From Muscardinus avellanarius (taxonomy: Eukaryota > Chordata > Mammalia > Rodentia > Gliridae): 64,000 nt of DNA. The stretch spans positions 156,613,201 through 156,677,200 of the forward strand of contig OY726557.1 in the NCBI GenBank assembly GCA_963383645.1, written 5' to 3'. The notes beneath the pieces were generated by a model that searched no databases, was not told where the DNA came from, and saw only the letters and a list, made by a program, of their open reading frames with translations. Below, piece by piece: positions 49,383 to 59,829 of this stretch (its first letter is position 1; each line of letters starts with the position of its first letter). A program made the position numbers and the translations under genes.

Positions 49383-49482
49383 AGCTAAATTCTCAGCTCT
49401 GTTTATTTTTTCTTTTTTTTTCTTTTTTTTTTTTTTTTTATTTTATTTTATTTTTTTTATTTATTTATTTTTTTTTTATTGA
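49351..49482 (-). other. L1 double poly(A) tail with intervening segment
   Basis: Sense order: the L1's own AATAAA at 49480-49475, an impure A-rich tract (TAAAA and TAAAT units) to about 49408, a second AATAAA at 49407-49402, a ~21-nt non-A segment ending at 49382, then pure A31 to the TSD. Two tails around unique sequence is the signature of 3' read-through and use of a downstream polyadenylation site. Confidence 0.8.
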
Positions 49483-49732
49483 ACATAAATAGTATACATT
49501 TACACTATATTTGGTGCCCTCTCCCCTCCCCCTCTCCCCCCGCCCTCGTTTTCTCTCCCCCCCACACCAATGGATGTCCAGGTTAACCATGTCTTATTCA
49601 TAATTTTACACATGTTCAGGTGTAGACCCTCCTTAATCAAGATCGGCCTTTCTCCTCTCCTATCTTTCCATTAAAACTTAGCTAGTATTTCCCCTCTAGT
49701 ATCTGGGGTCCTACTGGTATCCTTTGTGTTTT
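49483..49732 (-). other. L1 3'UTR with G-rich tract
   Basis: About 250 nt after the ORF2 stop. On the sense strand, the complement of 49519-49566 is a run of G-tracts (3-7 G each) separated by short A/GA loops, the conserved polypurine feature of mammalian L1 3'UTRs and capable of G-quadruplex folding. Confidence 0.9.
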
Positions 49733-52700
49733 CTAGTTTGGGCATATTAGAGGAAACATGTGTATCTTCTCCTTCTGTGCTTGGCTGATCTCACTTAACA
49801 TGATGCTTTCCAGGGCTTTCCATCTTCTTGCAAATGATATAATTTTGTTCTTCTTTATGGCTGAATAGAATTCCATTGTGTGTATTTCCCACAGTTTTGC
49901 TATCCATTCATCTGTTGATGGTGATCTGGGTTGGTTCCATATTTTGGCTATTACAAATTGTGCTGCTATGAACATAGGTATGCATATGTTGCTGTATTTC
50001 TCTGAATTCAACCCTTTTGGAAAGATACCCAGGAGTGGTATAGCTGGATCATATGGTGGATCTATTCCCACCTTTCTTAGGAATCTCCACACAGATCTCC
50101 ATAGTGGCTGAACTAGTTTGCATTCCCACCAACAGTGTAAAAGAGTTCCTCTTTCCCCACATCCTCGCCAGCATTTGTTGTTGTTTGATTTCTTTATGCT
50201 TGCTACTCTGACTGGGGTTAGATGGAATCTCAGTGTAGTTTTGATTTGCATCTCCCTGATGGCCAGTGATGAAGAACATCTTTTCATGTATCTATTAGCC
50301 CTTTGTATCTCTTCTTTTGTGAAGTGTCTATTTAGTTCATTTGCCCATTTCTTGATTGGGTTGTTTGTTTTGCTAGTGTAGAGCCTTTTGAGCTCTTTGT
50401 ATACTCTGGATATTAGCCCCCTATCAGAATGGTGGCTGGTAAAGATCCTTTCCCATTCTGTAGGCTTCCTCTTTAGGTTATTGATAGTTTCCTTTGATGA
50501 GAAGAAACTTTTTAGTTTGATTTTATCCCATTTGTTTATTCTTGCTTTAATTTCCTGAGCTTTGGAGGTTTTGTTGAGAAAGTTACTGCCTGTGCCAATA
50601 TGTTGTAGTGTTGAACCTATGTTCTCCTCTACTAACTTCACAGTCTCAGGTCTAATTTCTAAGTCTTTGATCCATCTTGAGTTGATTCCTGTGTTAGGTG
50701 AGATATAGGGGTTTAGATTCATCTTTTTACAAATGGTTAGCCAGTTCTCCCAGCACCACTTGTTGAAAAGGCTGTCTTTTCTCCAGCGTATGTGTTTGGC
50801 CCCTTTGTCAAAGATTAATTGACTAAAGCTGTGTGGGTTTGTTTCTGTATCTTCTATTCTAATCCACTGGTCAGTATATCTGTTTTTGTGCCAGTACCAT
50901 GCTGTTTTTACTACTATTGCTCTATAGTATAGTTTGAAGTCTGGGATTGTAATGCCTCCTGCGTGTTTCTTGTTATTGAGAATTGCTTTGGCTATTCTAG
51001 GTCTTTTCTTTCTCCATATGAAGTTCATGATTGATTTTTCTAGGTCTCTGAAGAATGTCACTGGTATTTTAATGGGAATTGCATTGAACCTATAGATCAG
51101 TTTTGGCAGAATGGCCATTTTGATGATATTTATTCTGCCTATCCATGAGCACGGGAGATCTTTCCATCTTCCAAGGTCTTCTTCTATTTCTTTCTTTAAT
51201 GTTTTATAGTTTTTGTTGTAGAGGTCTTTTACATCTTGGGTTAGGTTTATTCCTAGGTATTTTATTGGTTTTGAGGTTATAGTGAATGGAATTGTTGTTT
51301 TTATTTCTTTCATTGTGGATTCATTGTTGGCATAAAGAAAGGCCACTGATTTCTTTAGGTTGATTTTGTAACCTGCGACTTTGCTGAATTTGTCAATCAG
51401 CTCCAGAAGTCTTTTGGTTGAATTATTTGGGTCTTCCAGATAAAGGATCATGTCGTCTGCGAATAAGGATAATTTCATTTCCTCTCTTCCTATGTGGATT
51501 CCTTTGATTTCCTTCTCTTGTCTGATTGCTGCAGCAAGAGTCTCAAGGACTATATTGAAAAGGAGTGGTGATAGTGGGCATCCTTGTCTTGTTCCTGACT
51601 GTAGCGGAAATTCTTGCAGTTTTTCCCCATTCAATATAATGTTGGCTTTGGGTTTGCAGTATATTGCCTTGATGATGTTGAAGTACTTTCCTTCTATCCC
51701 AATTTTTTGCAGTGTTTTTAACATAAAGGGGTGTTGGATTTTGTCGAATGCTTTTTCAGCATCTATTGCAATGATGATGTGGTTTTTGTTCTTGGTTCTA
51801 TTTATGTGGTGAATAACATGTATTGATTTGCGTATGTTGAACCAGCCTTGATTTTCTGGGATGAAACCGACTTGGTCGTGATGAATTATTCTCTTGATAT
51901 AGTTTTGAATGCGTATAGCTAGTATTTTGTTTAGAATTTTTGCATCTATGTTCATTAAGGATATTGGTCTGTAGTTTTCCTTTCTTGAGGTGTCTTTGTT
52001 TGGTTTGGGGATTAATGTGATACTGGCCTCATAGAAGGAATTTGGAAGAGTTCCATCTCTTTCAATTTCCCGGAACGTGTTATGAAGTATTGGTATTAGT
52101 TGTTCACTGAAGGTTTTGTAGAATTCAGCTGGGAACCCATCTGGGCCTGGGCTTTTCTTTGGTGGAAGAATTTTTATTGCCATTTCTATTTCTTTGGTTG
52201 TTATTGGTTGGTTTAGGCTTGCTATGTCCTCTTGGTTGAGTGTAGGAAGGTTAACTGTGCTTAGAAATCTGTCAATTTCATCCAGGTTTTCAAATCTATT
52301 GGAGTATAAATTTTTAAAGTAGTTTCTGATAATATTTTGAATTTCTTCACTATCAGTGGTGATATCTCCTTTTTCATTTCTAATTTTGATAATTTGAGTT
52401 GATTCTCTTTTTCTTTTGGTTAGGTTGGCCAGGGGTTTATCAATTCTATTAATCTTTTCAAAGAACCAACTTTTTGTTTTATTGATTCTTTGAATTGTTT
52501 TTTTGTTCTCTATTTCATTTATTTCTGCTCTAATTTTGATGATTTCTCGTCTTCTGCTGGCTTTGGGAGTGGACTGTTGCAGAATTTCTAGATCCTTGAG
52601 TTGTGTCATTAGGTTCTTTACTTGGTGGTTCTCCATCCTTTTTATGTGGGCACTCAATGCAATAAACTTTCCTCTTAGTACTGCCTTCATGGTGTCCCAT

Positions 52701-53560
52701 AGGTTTTGGTAGGTTGTGTCTCTGTTTTCGTTTGTTTCCATAAATTTCTTTATTTCTTCCCTAATTTCTGCTCTTACCCATTCGTCATTTAGTAGTGTAT
52801 CATTCATTCTCCATGAATTTGAATACTTTCTTTCAAGTTTCCTGTTGTTGATTTCTACTTTTATTCCATTGTGGTCTGAAAAGATGCATGGGATTGTATT
52901 ACATTTTTTGAATTTGCTGGTATTTTCTTTGTGTCCCAGGATGTGATCTATTTTGGAGAAGGTTCCATGGGCTGCTGAGAAGAAAGTGTATTCTGTAGTT
53001 CCTGGTTGAAATACTCTGAAAACGTCTATTAGGTCCATTTGGTTTATGGTTTCCTTTAGTTCTAAAGCATCTTTACTCATCTTTTGCCTTGAAGATCGAT
53101 CCAGTGGTGTGAGAGGCGTATTAAAGTCTCCCAGAATTATTGTATTTGGGTCTACTTGGGATCTTATGTCCAGAAGGGTTTGTTTTACAAATGTGGTTGC
53201 ACCCACATTTGGGGCATAAATATTTACTATCATTATATCTTCTTGGTGTATTGTTCCTTTTAATAAAAGGAAGTGCCCTGATTTGTCTCTTTTGATGTGT
53301 TTTAGTTTAAAGTCTGTTTTGTTGGATATCAGGGTTGCTACCCCTGCTCTTTTTCGGTCACTGGTGGCATGGTATATCTTTTTCCATCCTTTCACCTTCA
53401 GCCTGTGAATGTCTTTGGCTGTGAGGTGAGTTTCTTGCAGACAGCATATATTTGGATTATGTTTCCTAATCCACATTGCCAGTCTATGTCTTTTGATTGG
53501 TGAGTTAAGTCCTTTGACATTAAGTGATATTATTGAAATATGATTTTTGTTTTCTGCCAT
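49733..53560 (-). CDS. L1 ORF2p, endonuclease and reverse transcriptase
   Basis: 1275 aa, the same length as human ORF2p, and the key residues fall at the same numbers. The N-terminal APE-type endonuclease (about 1-240) has N14, E43 in QETH, D145 and N147 in GDFN, D205, and D229/H230 in SDH. A linker contains the PIP-box-like IQNIIRNYF at 407-415. The reverse transcriptase (about 450-820) has [12 protein letters not shown] at 470-481, D600 in [19 protein letters not shown] at 659-668, and FADD with D702/D703. The C-terminal Cys motif is C1130-X3-C1134-X7-H1142-X4-C1147. The protein nicks target DNA and copies the L1 RNA in place. The start ATGG has A at -3. It begins 45 nt after the ORF1 stop, in the same frame but beyond a second stop. 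No frameshift or missing catalytic residue is seen. Confidence 0.99.
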   Translation of the reverse strand: MAENKNHISIISLNVKGLNSPIKRHRLAMWIRKHNPNICCLQETHLTAKDIHRLKVKGWKKIYHATSDRKRAGVATLISNKTDFKLKHIKRDKSGHFLLLKGTIHQEDIMIVNIYAPNVGATTFVKQTLLDIRSQVDPNTIILGDFNTPLTPLDRSSRQKMSKDALELKETINQMDLIDVFRVFQPGTTEYTFFSAAHGTFSKIDHILGHKENTSKFKKCNTIPCIFSDHNGIKVEINNRKLERKYSNSWRMNDTLLNDEWVRAEIREEIKKFMETNENRDTTYQNLWDTMKAVLRGKFIALSAHIKRMENHQVKNLMTQLKDLEILQQSTPKASRRREIIKIRAEINEIENKKTIQRINKTKSWFFEKINRIDKPLANLTKRKRESTQIIKIRNEKGDITTDSEEIQNIIRNYFKNLYSNRFENLDEIDRFLSTVNLPTLNQEDIASLNQPITTKEIEMAIKILPPKKSPGPDGFPAEFYKTFSEQLIPILHNTFREIERDGTLPNSFYEASITLIPKPNKDTSRKENYRPISLMNIDAKILNKILAIRIQNYIKRIIHHDQVGFIPENQGWFNIRKSIHVIHHINRTKNKNHIIIAIDAEKAFDKIQHPFMLKTLQKIGIEGKYFNIIKAIYCKPKANIILNGEKLQEFPLQSGTRQGCPLSPLLFNIVLETLAAAIRQEKEIKGIHIGREEMKLSLFADDMILYLEDPNNSTKRLLELIDKFSKVAGYKINLKKSVAFLYANNESTMKEIKTTIPFTITSKPIKYLGINLTQDVKDLYNKNYKTLKKEIEEDLGRWKDLPCSWIGRINIIKMAILPKLIYRFNAIPIKIPVTFFRDLEKSIMNFIWRKKRPRIAKAILNNKKHAGGITIPDFKLYYRAIVVKTAWYWHKNRYTDQWIRIEDTETNPHSFSQLIFDKGAKHIRWRKDSLFNKWCWENWLTICKKMNLNPYISPNTGINSRWIKDLEIRPETVKLVEENIGSTLQHIGTGSNFLNKTSKAQEIKARINKWDKIKLKSFFSSKETINNLKRKPTEWERIFTSHHSDRGLISRVYKELKRLYTSKTNNPIKKWANELNRHFTKEEIQRANRYMKRCSSSLAIREMQIKTTLRFHLTPVRVASIKKSNNNKCWRGCGERGTLLHCWWECKLVQPLWRSVWRFLRKVGIDPPYDPAIPLLGIFPKGLNSEKYSNICIPMFIAAQFVIAKIWNQPRSPSTDEWIAKLWEIHTMEFYSAIKKNKIISFARRWKALESIMLSEISQAQKEKIHMFPLICPN

Positions 53561-53605
53561 TTTGTGTTCTGTCTACTCTTGGGTGGTGTGATCTGTCTTC
53601 TTTAC

Positions 53606-54583
53606 TTAAATGGCCCACTTATTAGCTTCCTCTCTTCTCTGGTTCTGAAGTCTGCTTCTTTTTTCTTCTTTATGATTTATTTCTTTAAGAATTTTCTCTA
53701 GTGTTGGCTTTGAATTCATGAATTTTTTGAGATTCTCTTTATCCTGAAAGACTTTGACTTCCCCATTGATCTTGAATAGTAGTTTTGCTGGATAGATGAG
53801 TCTTGGCTGGAAGTTATTTTCTTCCAGGGTCTGAATCACGTCGTACCAGTCTCTCCTAGCATTCCTGACCTGGGTTGTATAGTCTGGGGTGATTCTTATT
53901 GTTTTGCCTCTATATGTCACCTGTCCTTTTGTTCTCACTGCTTTTAAGATTCCTTCCTTGGCTTCTATGCTGGTCAATTTGGTTATTATGTGGCGTGGAG
54001 TGGTTTTTCTTTGGTCCTGTCTCAGTGGAGTTCTGTATGCCTCCTGGACTTGAAGATTCAAGTCTCTTTCCATATTTGGAAAATTCTCTGAGATTATTTC
54101 CTTGAAGATATTACAAATGCCCTTGGTCTGTACCTCTATCCCTTCCTCAATGCCTATTATCCGTAAATTAGGGCGCTTCATATTATCCCATAATTGCTGG
54201 ATGTTTAGGTTTTGTTGCTGTAAAGATTTCTGTATATCGCTGACTGTGTTTTCAGTTTGGGATGTACTGTCTTCTAATATTGATATTCGGTTTTCCATTT
54301 CATCTAATCTTCCAGAATTTCTTTCTATTGCTGTCTTCATTTCACTTATTGCCTCTTTCATTTCATTCCAGACCTCTTTCTGATTCTTTTTTAGTGTTTC
54401 TAATTCACCTTTAACCTCCTCTATACTCGTCTTAAAACCTTTCATCATATTGAACAACAAGATTCTGAACTCCCCTTCTTGCATTTCTAGTAGGTCAGTA
54501 TTCGTGATTTCTGCTGTCTCTTCATAATTCCTGGTTCTCATATTTATAGTGTTCTCTGTCCTGTTTTTCTGATTTCTACCCAT
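53606..54583 (-). CDS. L1 ORF1p, RNA-binding chaperone
   Basis: 325 aa, slightly shorter than human ORF1p (338). A basic/polar N-terminus (about 1-50) is followed by a heptad-rich coiled coil (about 52-133) that would trimerise. An RRM (about 138-233) starts at RPNLRIIGIEEG and includes KAVRTKG at 214-220, the place of the REKG element of other L1s, here with T for E. A C-terminal domain (about 234-302) has the RNA-contacting ARRDW at 242-246 and NNFQPRLIYPAKL at 256-268. The tail is strongly basic. It coats L1 RNA and acts as a nucleic-acid chaperone in the RNP. The start context has A at -3 and G at +4. Neighbours are the 5'UTR and, 45 nt downstream, ORF2. Confidence 0.98.
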   Translation of the reverse strand: MGRNQKNRTENTINMRTRNYEETAEITNTDLLEMQEGEFRILLFNMMKGFKTSIEEVKGELETLKKNQKEVWNEMKEAISEMKTAIERNSGRLDEMENRISILEDSTSQTENTVSDIQKSLQQQNLNIQQLWDNMKRPNLRIIGIEEGIEVQTKGICNIFKEIISENFPNMERDLNLQVQEAYRTPLRQDQRKTTPRHIITKLTSIEAKEGILKAVRTKGQVTYRGKTIRITPDYTTQVRNARRDWYDVIQTLEENNFQPRLIYPAKLLFKINGEVKVFQDKENLKKFMNSKPTLEKILKEINHKEEKRSRLQNQRREEANKWAI

Positions 54584-56540
54584 TGTTCGTGAGTAATGTG
54601 TTTAGTCAAATCTTAATATTAGGAGTTTAGGGGTATTGGCTAGTCAGCAGAGCCTTTCCAGCGTTGAGGTCGGGTGATGTGTAAGGAGCTGGGGTGATTG
54701 GTATAGGAGTCAGGTTAGGTAGAGGATATGTTAGGTTGAGAAAGACTTTAAGTATGATAAGGTAATAACTTGCTAGGAATGAGAGTTACCTACTAGGACT
54801 CTTGTCGTTAGTAGAGTAGTTATGGATATAAGAAATACTTTGAGTATTAAACTATGAGGTATATTATGGGGAAAAGTTTTGGGGGAGAAAAGTATGTAGG
54901 TTAGTGTGGGAAGGTTTGTAAATAGGGATGCTGGTAGGAGCAGACAGACATAAAAAAAGAATCCACACAAGATACCAAGACTATTATGTAATCCAAGAAA
55001 AAGGAAGGAAAACCAATCAAAGGAGGAGAATGAAAGAAAAGGAAGGAAAGAGGAAGAAAGAGGAAAAAGGAACAGGAATAAAATAAAAGGAACTAGCAGC
55101 TGTGTGAAATACAAAAATAAGGCAAACTATCCAATGCATATATATATATAAAACAACAAGTTAAAGTAAAAGAAGTTTGGGTTAAAAGAAAAAAAAATAA
55201 AACAGCAATAACCATACCAAAACAAAAGCACTATAAAAGCAAAATAAAACATAACATCCACATTAAAAGTAAAACAAACAGTCCTCCTTATTTACGCATA
55301 TGGGGTCAGGTCCATATAATATGTGCGTATCTGATTGCTTTGGTAGCTTTCAGAATACCATCCAATGTCTCTTATTTTTCTTTGTATTCTATTTTTATCT
55401 TCTTAAGTCACTCTGGGTGTTTGGACACCTTTCTCTCCTTTAGCTGCTTTAGGTTTATGTGTCCGGATGTCTGGTTTCACTATTATTTGATTCTGTACAG
55501 TTCACAGGTTCTGCGAAATTCTAACCTGTGGTCAGCACCTCTGCACTCACCACCCTAGCCTCCAGCCTGTGCTTCCCTACAGCAGGGGTGGAGAGTGACC
55601 AAAGTGTAATTGGAACCTCCCCCTGAGGTCCTGGGCAGATTTTGTGGCCCGATGGATTTTCTTGTGTCTCTGGAACTTCCAGCTGGGCTAGCCGGTGTGG
55701 TCCCAAGATGTACCCTGGGCAAATGAATGGTGGTTCCTGGGTGCCCACACTTACTGCCAGAGCTCTGCCTATTCCAAGAGTGCAGGCTGGCTGCGCTGTT
55801 AATACTGGACCCAAGTGAGAGTGGGTGCAGCTGTCTATTGCTGCTGGTATGCTCTTCCAAGGTGTATTGAGCTGTGCTCTCACTTAGAACTAAGCATCTG
55901 GCTACCAGGAGGTTGGGAATACCCAGCAGTGGGCCAGGGGTGCAGGGTAGGTGCTCAAGGGTCCAGTGCACGGTGTCCAGCAATGGTCTCTGCCTCCCGC
56001 GGGACGTAGAGGCTGGGGGTGCCCCAAGGAGATTTCCGGGTCACCCAGGACTTTCGCAGCCTGGAGGGTAGGCTCTGGCAAGGTGGCAGGGGTTAGCCAC
56101 AGAAGCAGGCTTCAATTAGGGGGGCAGTGTACAGGGACTGATTACTAGTGGGGACCGTGGTGCAGGCAAGGTGCGCTAGGAGAGTGCTCTGAGGCTTGAG
56201 CCCGTGCTGGGGGGTTGAGACTGCGCACACGCTAGGACCCCAGTTTACCAGGGCGCCCTCAGGTACCTGTCTTGGTGCAGGAATCCGTGTGAGTTTCTAT
56301 GCAGTTGTGATCCGGTCGCTGGTGGGCACACAGAATTCTGGTGAGTGCTGCTCGCTGCTTAAGATGCGGTCCTAAGTCCGTTTTTAGTCCCGGATTATCT
56401 TGCCGTGGTAATATCGGGCAGGCAGCTCCTTGGGCAGCTGCAAACGCAGCCCGCCGATCGGCGGCGTTCAGATCAGCGTTCCGAATGTATCTGCAGCAGG
56501 TCCCGTGTCCGATCTTTGTTCTTCTTCTTCAAGTTCAGGC
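54584..56540 (-). promoter_or_regulatory. L1 5'UTR and presumed internal promoter
   Basis: 1957 nt. The sense 5' third (56540 to about 55550) is GC-rich with many CpGs. The part nearer ORF1 is AT-rich, with a long sense T/C-rich (plus-strand A/G-rich) stretch at about 54950-55250 and a short (TA)n at about 55138-55150. No tandem monomers are seen, so it is unlike mouse L1 5' ends and more like the single-copy 5'UTR of primates. A perfect 14-bp palindrome lies at 56451-56464. Internal RNA polymerase II promoter activity is known for L1 5'UTRs and is inferred here. Confidence 0.85.
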
Positions 56541-56556
56541 AGAAGGTAATATTTCT
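56541..56556. repeat. L1 target-site duplication, 5' copy
   Basis: 16 bp identical to 49335-49350. The bases outside differ (a versus c on the left), fixing the length at 16. Confidence 0.97.
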
Positions 56557-56729
56557 ATTCTACCTAGGAGTTTATAGTTTTAGCTGAACATTTTATCTAC
56601 CTAGAGAGCTGCAAAAGTTATTGATAACTGGGTCATACCTCCAGTGATCTTGGTTTAATGTGTAGAGATTTTCTCAGATGATTTTAATATGTAACAAGGA
56701 GGTGAAGTAATGATTTAGAACAGGGGCTC
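56557..56729. other. Unique DNA right of the L1
   Basis: Continues the sequence that was interrupted at 49334. Confidence 0.5.
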
Positions 56730-56905
56730 TTAAAGTATGGTTCCTGGCTAGCAGCAGCAGCATCACCTGAGAATGTTATTGATGCATGCTCAGACCTGCC
56801 CAAGACCTACAAAATCAGAAGCTCTGGCATAGAAACTAGCAGTCTCTTTAAAAATTTCTTCAGGTGATCTAGATGTACTCCAAAGGCTAAGAACTACTGC
56901 TCCAA
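56730..56905 (+). repeat. MER5-type hAT element
   Basis: 'ctcttaaagtatggttcctg', 'cagcatcacctgagaatg', 'aaaatcagaagctctggc', 'ggctaagaactactgctcc'. Complete but diverged, with inverted terminal similarity. Confidence 0.7.
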
Positions 56906-57131
56906 AATGAGGAGAACTTTGCTTATTTTAAGAATATTCTTTGTTATGTTCTATAATTATGTGTGTTAATATTGTCATGCCCTGTAATTTTACAAGTAGT
57001 TACATAGTAACACATCAAGTTTGAAAATGGTGAGTATTGGTCAGGATGGGAAGTTGTACAACATAATGTACTACAGTGAAAAACAATGAGATCATACCTT
57101 TTAAAGAAATCTCCTTATTCCATACTCCATA
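56906..57131. other. Unique AT-rich DNA
   Basis: Nothing is recognised. Confidence 0.4.
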
Positions 57132-57143
57132 CAGATTATTTTA

Positions 57144-57387
57144 GTTTTTTGGGTTTTTTCTTTTTTTTTTTTTTTTTCATTTGGTGGTACTGAAAGTGGA
57201 ACCCAGGGGCTTTTCTACCTCCGGGATATACTCTCAGACCTATTTTATAATTTATTTAGAAACAGAGTCTCACTAAGTTGCTGAGAGCCTCACTAAGTAG
57301 CTGAGGCTAGCTTCAAACCTGTGTGATCCTCCTTTCTCAGCCTCCCAAGTGCTGGGATTACAAGCATGCACCACCACGCCTGGCTCC
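57144..57387 (-). repeat. B1-dID SINE with TSD, ancestral relative of the hairpin type
   Basis: A long T-tract, then 'ggtggtactgaaagtggaac', 'cttttctacctccgggatat', an undeleted B1 centre, and an end at 'caccaccacgcctggct'. A 12-bp direct repeat, 'cagattatttta', lies at 57132-57143 and 57388-57399. Confidence 0.94.
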
Positions 57388-57399
57388 CAGATTATTTTA

Positions 57400-57699
57400 A
57401 CACATTGCTTATTTTATTTATTTATTTTAACACATTGAACATATTTATATGTAATATTGAATGTATAAATAATATAATTATATACATATATAAAATATGT
57501 AAACTCTAGGACTTGACCTATTTTTGTATTTATCCAACCCACCCATCCTTCTCAATATATTAAATAGATAATGTAACAAATACACACCAATAATTGGACA
57601 CATTTTATATTACAATAAAGAGCTTTAGAAATTTGGGTTATTTGGAAAAAAAAAAAGTCCTAAGTGGGAATCTGGTCGATTTAGTATGTTTATGTTGGA
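57400..57699. other. Unique AT-rich DNA
   Basis: Contains a 15-bp word, 'tattttaacacattg', repeated at 57393 and 57423. Nothing else is seen. Confidence 0.5.
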
Positions 57700-57715
57700 G
57701 TAGGAAGTGCATTTT

Positions 57716-57911
57716 TTTTTTTTTTTTGGTGGTACTGGGATTCCTGGAAGCCCTTCTACTTCCAGGCTACACTCCCAGACCTATTTCTTATACTTTCTTA
57801 TTTGGAAACAGGGTCTCTTAAGCCAGCACAGCTGGCTTCGAACCTGCGCGATCCTCCTGTCTCCGCCTCCCAAGCGCGGGGATTACAAGCATGCGCCACC
57901 ACGCCTGGCAC
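57716..57911 (-). repeat. Young hairpin-type B1-dID SINE, copy 5
   Basis: The cleanest copy. Arms AAGCCAGC at 57820-57827 and GCTGGCTT at 57831-57838 have a 3-nt loop (ACA). CpGs are retained ('cctgcgcgatcc', 'aagcgcggggatt'). The flanking 16-bp direct repeat at 57700-57715 and 57912-57927 has one mismatch. Confidence 0.96.
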
Positions 57912-57927
57912 GTAGGGAGTGCATTTT

Positions 57928-58604
57928 ATAGACTGATACAGAGCAGGATCTTTAATTTTAATATAACAGTGGCCCTAAGTCCTCTTTTATTACATATGAT
58001 GATTGATAAATCTTGAGTTCGAAACTGTCCAGTAGAGTTCTACCATGTAGATGGATAATGTAGCTAATGTATAGCATATCACTTCACAACAGCAAGAAAT
58101 CCAAGAATAGACTTTCCTCAAAAAATACATTCTAGTGTAAAATTCCAGTTTGTGCCATCGTAGGACACAATTGTTATTTAATAGCAGGTTTGGACTTCAC
58201 ACAGACCCTGTGAGGCCTTTGTCAGTGTTACACCATCAGGGAATTCTGGCTTGTCTTGAGTGGATGATTTACTTTTGATTTGTGTTTTATTAACCATTAA
58301 AGAATGAACATCAAATGCAATTTTGTCCAAGGATGAAACACTTTAACTTCACATTTGAGCTATTTACTTAATGTGATAATTGTAAATCGAAAGCACAACT
58401 CTGCCCCAGATTTTGGGGAACATGGGAGCATTGTGTGTGGGCCTTATAAATGAGAAGCTTTGTGACATCTTAGCGTTGGCAAGCTCCAACACAGGTGCGA
58501 CTGAGACAGGTCAAACATGCTATCCTGCTCAGGCAGCACTTTAGAAGTGACGTGAATGATGAGTCCAATAAGCAATTAATGAGACAAACTCGGGCCTTGC
58601 TGCT
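57928..58604. other. Unique DNA, possible conserved noncoding element
   Basis: 58130-58460 is repeat-free and balanced in composition, with homeobox and TCF-like words ('ttttattaaccattaaag'). No coding frame. Confidence 0.3.
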
Positions 58605-58762
58605 CAAGATATAGTCTGTGGACCAGCACCATTGATAGTACCTGGGAGTTTCTCAGAACCAGGCTCTCAGGCCCCACCACACATCTGCTGGATCAGAATC
58701 TGTAGGTTAATAAAATCTTCAGGTGATGTGTATGCACATTAAGTTTTGAGAAGCACTGAGCT
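58605..58762 (+). repeat. MER5-type hAT element
   Basis: 'tagtctgtggaccagcacc', 'ctctcaggccccaccacac', 'ggatcagaatctgtaggtt', 'aagttttgagaagcactgag' in full MER5 order. Confidence 0.75.
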
Positions 58763-59829
58763 AAAGATTATTTCACGTAATGAAGTCTATTTTCTTCTTG
58801 GACTACTGGAGTAGAACATGCTCCTTAGAAAGCAAACAGCCTGTGATCCTTCTCTTCATTCTGACAATTCCAATGGAAACAATGGCCAGTAGCATGGGAA
58901 GTCAGCAGGCACAGCTGACCAAGAAAGGAAGTTTAGGTTGAACAAAGGTTTGGTTCATTTTTATGGCCCCTAGAGGAAGAACAATACTGTACAGAAGCTG
59001 TTAATGATGGGCTGGATTGGAAGGCAGTAGTCTGTGCCAAAATCCAAATGTGTTTTTACTCTAAACTTCCTTCCAGATGTCTAGTTATACTGTAGAATTT
59101 CCAGCTGGTAAGAACCCCATAGAAATGGCTGGTCATTGAAATATACTTAAATATAAAATATATCCATATTAACCTTATTTTCAATTTCTTTTACTCTTTT
59201 AGTAATTTCATTAACTCCCATTAGGCAGCAAATTATTTGGCACTGATTGAAAATATCAAGTTGACCTTGATGGAGAGATTTTAACGGAGATTGCTCTGTT
59301 TAACAGCTCACACAGGTAACTATGGCAACTCTCCATTTCAGTTATGAACATGTCATACAAATCCTAAGTGAAAACAGCTTCAGCCTATCAGTCCTCTTTA
59401 ATAAGTAACCCAACAAGAGCGGACCATTCAATCCAGAGAAAAGACTTTCTTTTAACTGAGCAATAATTGAAATGGCACCATGTAGGGAGAGCTACGGTCT
59501 TCACATACCGGCCAACCTGTTAGCATGATTTCCCTGTGTGCTGTTCAAAAAAATCACCCATCCAGTTTAAACAGATAAAGAGAGAAGCCGCATGTCGATG
59601 TTCAGGTAATTCTGTCCATCAGCCCTCTGCACCTTTCAGGCTGAACTTTACAGGAGGGTTGAGAAGCAGTGAGCATGATTTCCCTAATTTGCAGACGGAA
59701 ACATTGAGTCAGCAAGAAACTAGGAGACTGTTTGTTCTATGGTGGCCGGTCGGGAGGAACCAGGCCTGAGACGACTGCACTGGCTGTGCTGCTCAAGCGT
59801 TTTCTTTCATCCACCATCTGGTCCCCCTG
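58763..59829. other. Unique DNA, possible conserved noncoding element at ~59200-59560
   Basis: The block at 59200-59560 has no repeat and contains 'cactgattgaaaatatcaag', 'gataaagagagaagcc' and other factor-site-like words. A 77-aa ORF at 59536 is not supported as a gene. Confidence 0.3.

Larger units (their letters stand above)
49351..56540 (-). mobile_element. Full-length intact LINE-1
   Basis: This is a complete ~7.2-kb autonomous non-LTR retrotransposon. On its sense (minus) strand, 56540 down to 54584 is the 5'UTR, 54583-53606 is ORF1, 53605-53561 the spacer, 53560-49733 is ORF2, and 49732-49351 the 3'UTR and tail. Both ORFs are open from start to stop. The 16-bp target-site duplication is perfect, with an insertion point compatible with the L1 endonuclease preference (TTCT/AT against consensus TTTT/AA). 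No 5' truncation or inversion is seen. Known L1 biology says the RNA is made by RNA polymerase II from the 5'UTR and that both proteins act in cis on it. The lack of decay implies a recent insertion that may still be polymorphic. Whether it can jump is not shown by sequence alone. Confidence 0.97.

Noticed and set aside
49878..52946. Several 68-120 aa plus-strand ORFs opposite L1 ORF2
   Set aside because: These are antisense shadows of ORF2 coding sequence.
55555..55983. 142-aa minus ORF and several plus ORFs in the L1 5'UTR, possibly like the antisense ORF0 of primate L1
   Set aside because: GC-rich DNA opens many frames by chance, and none resembles a protein I know. The known ORF0 is primate-specific.
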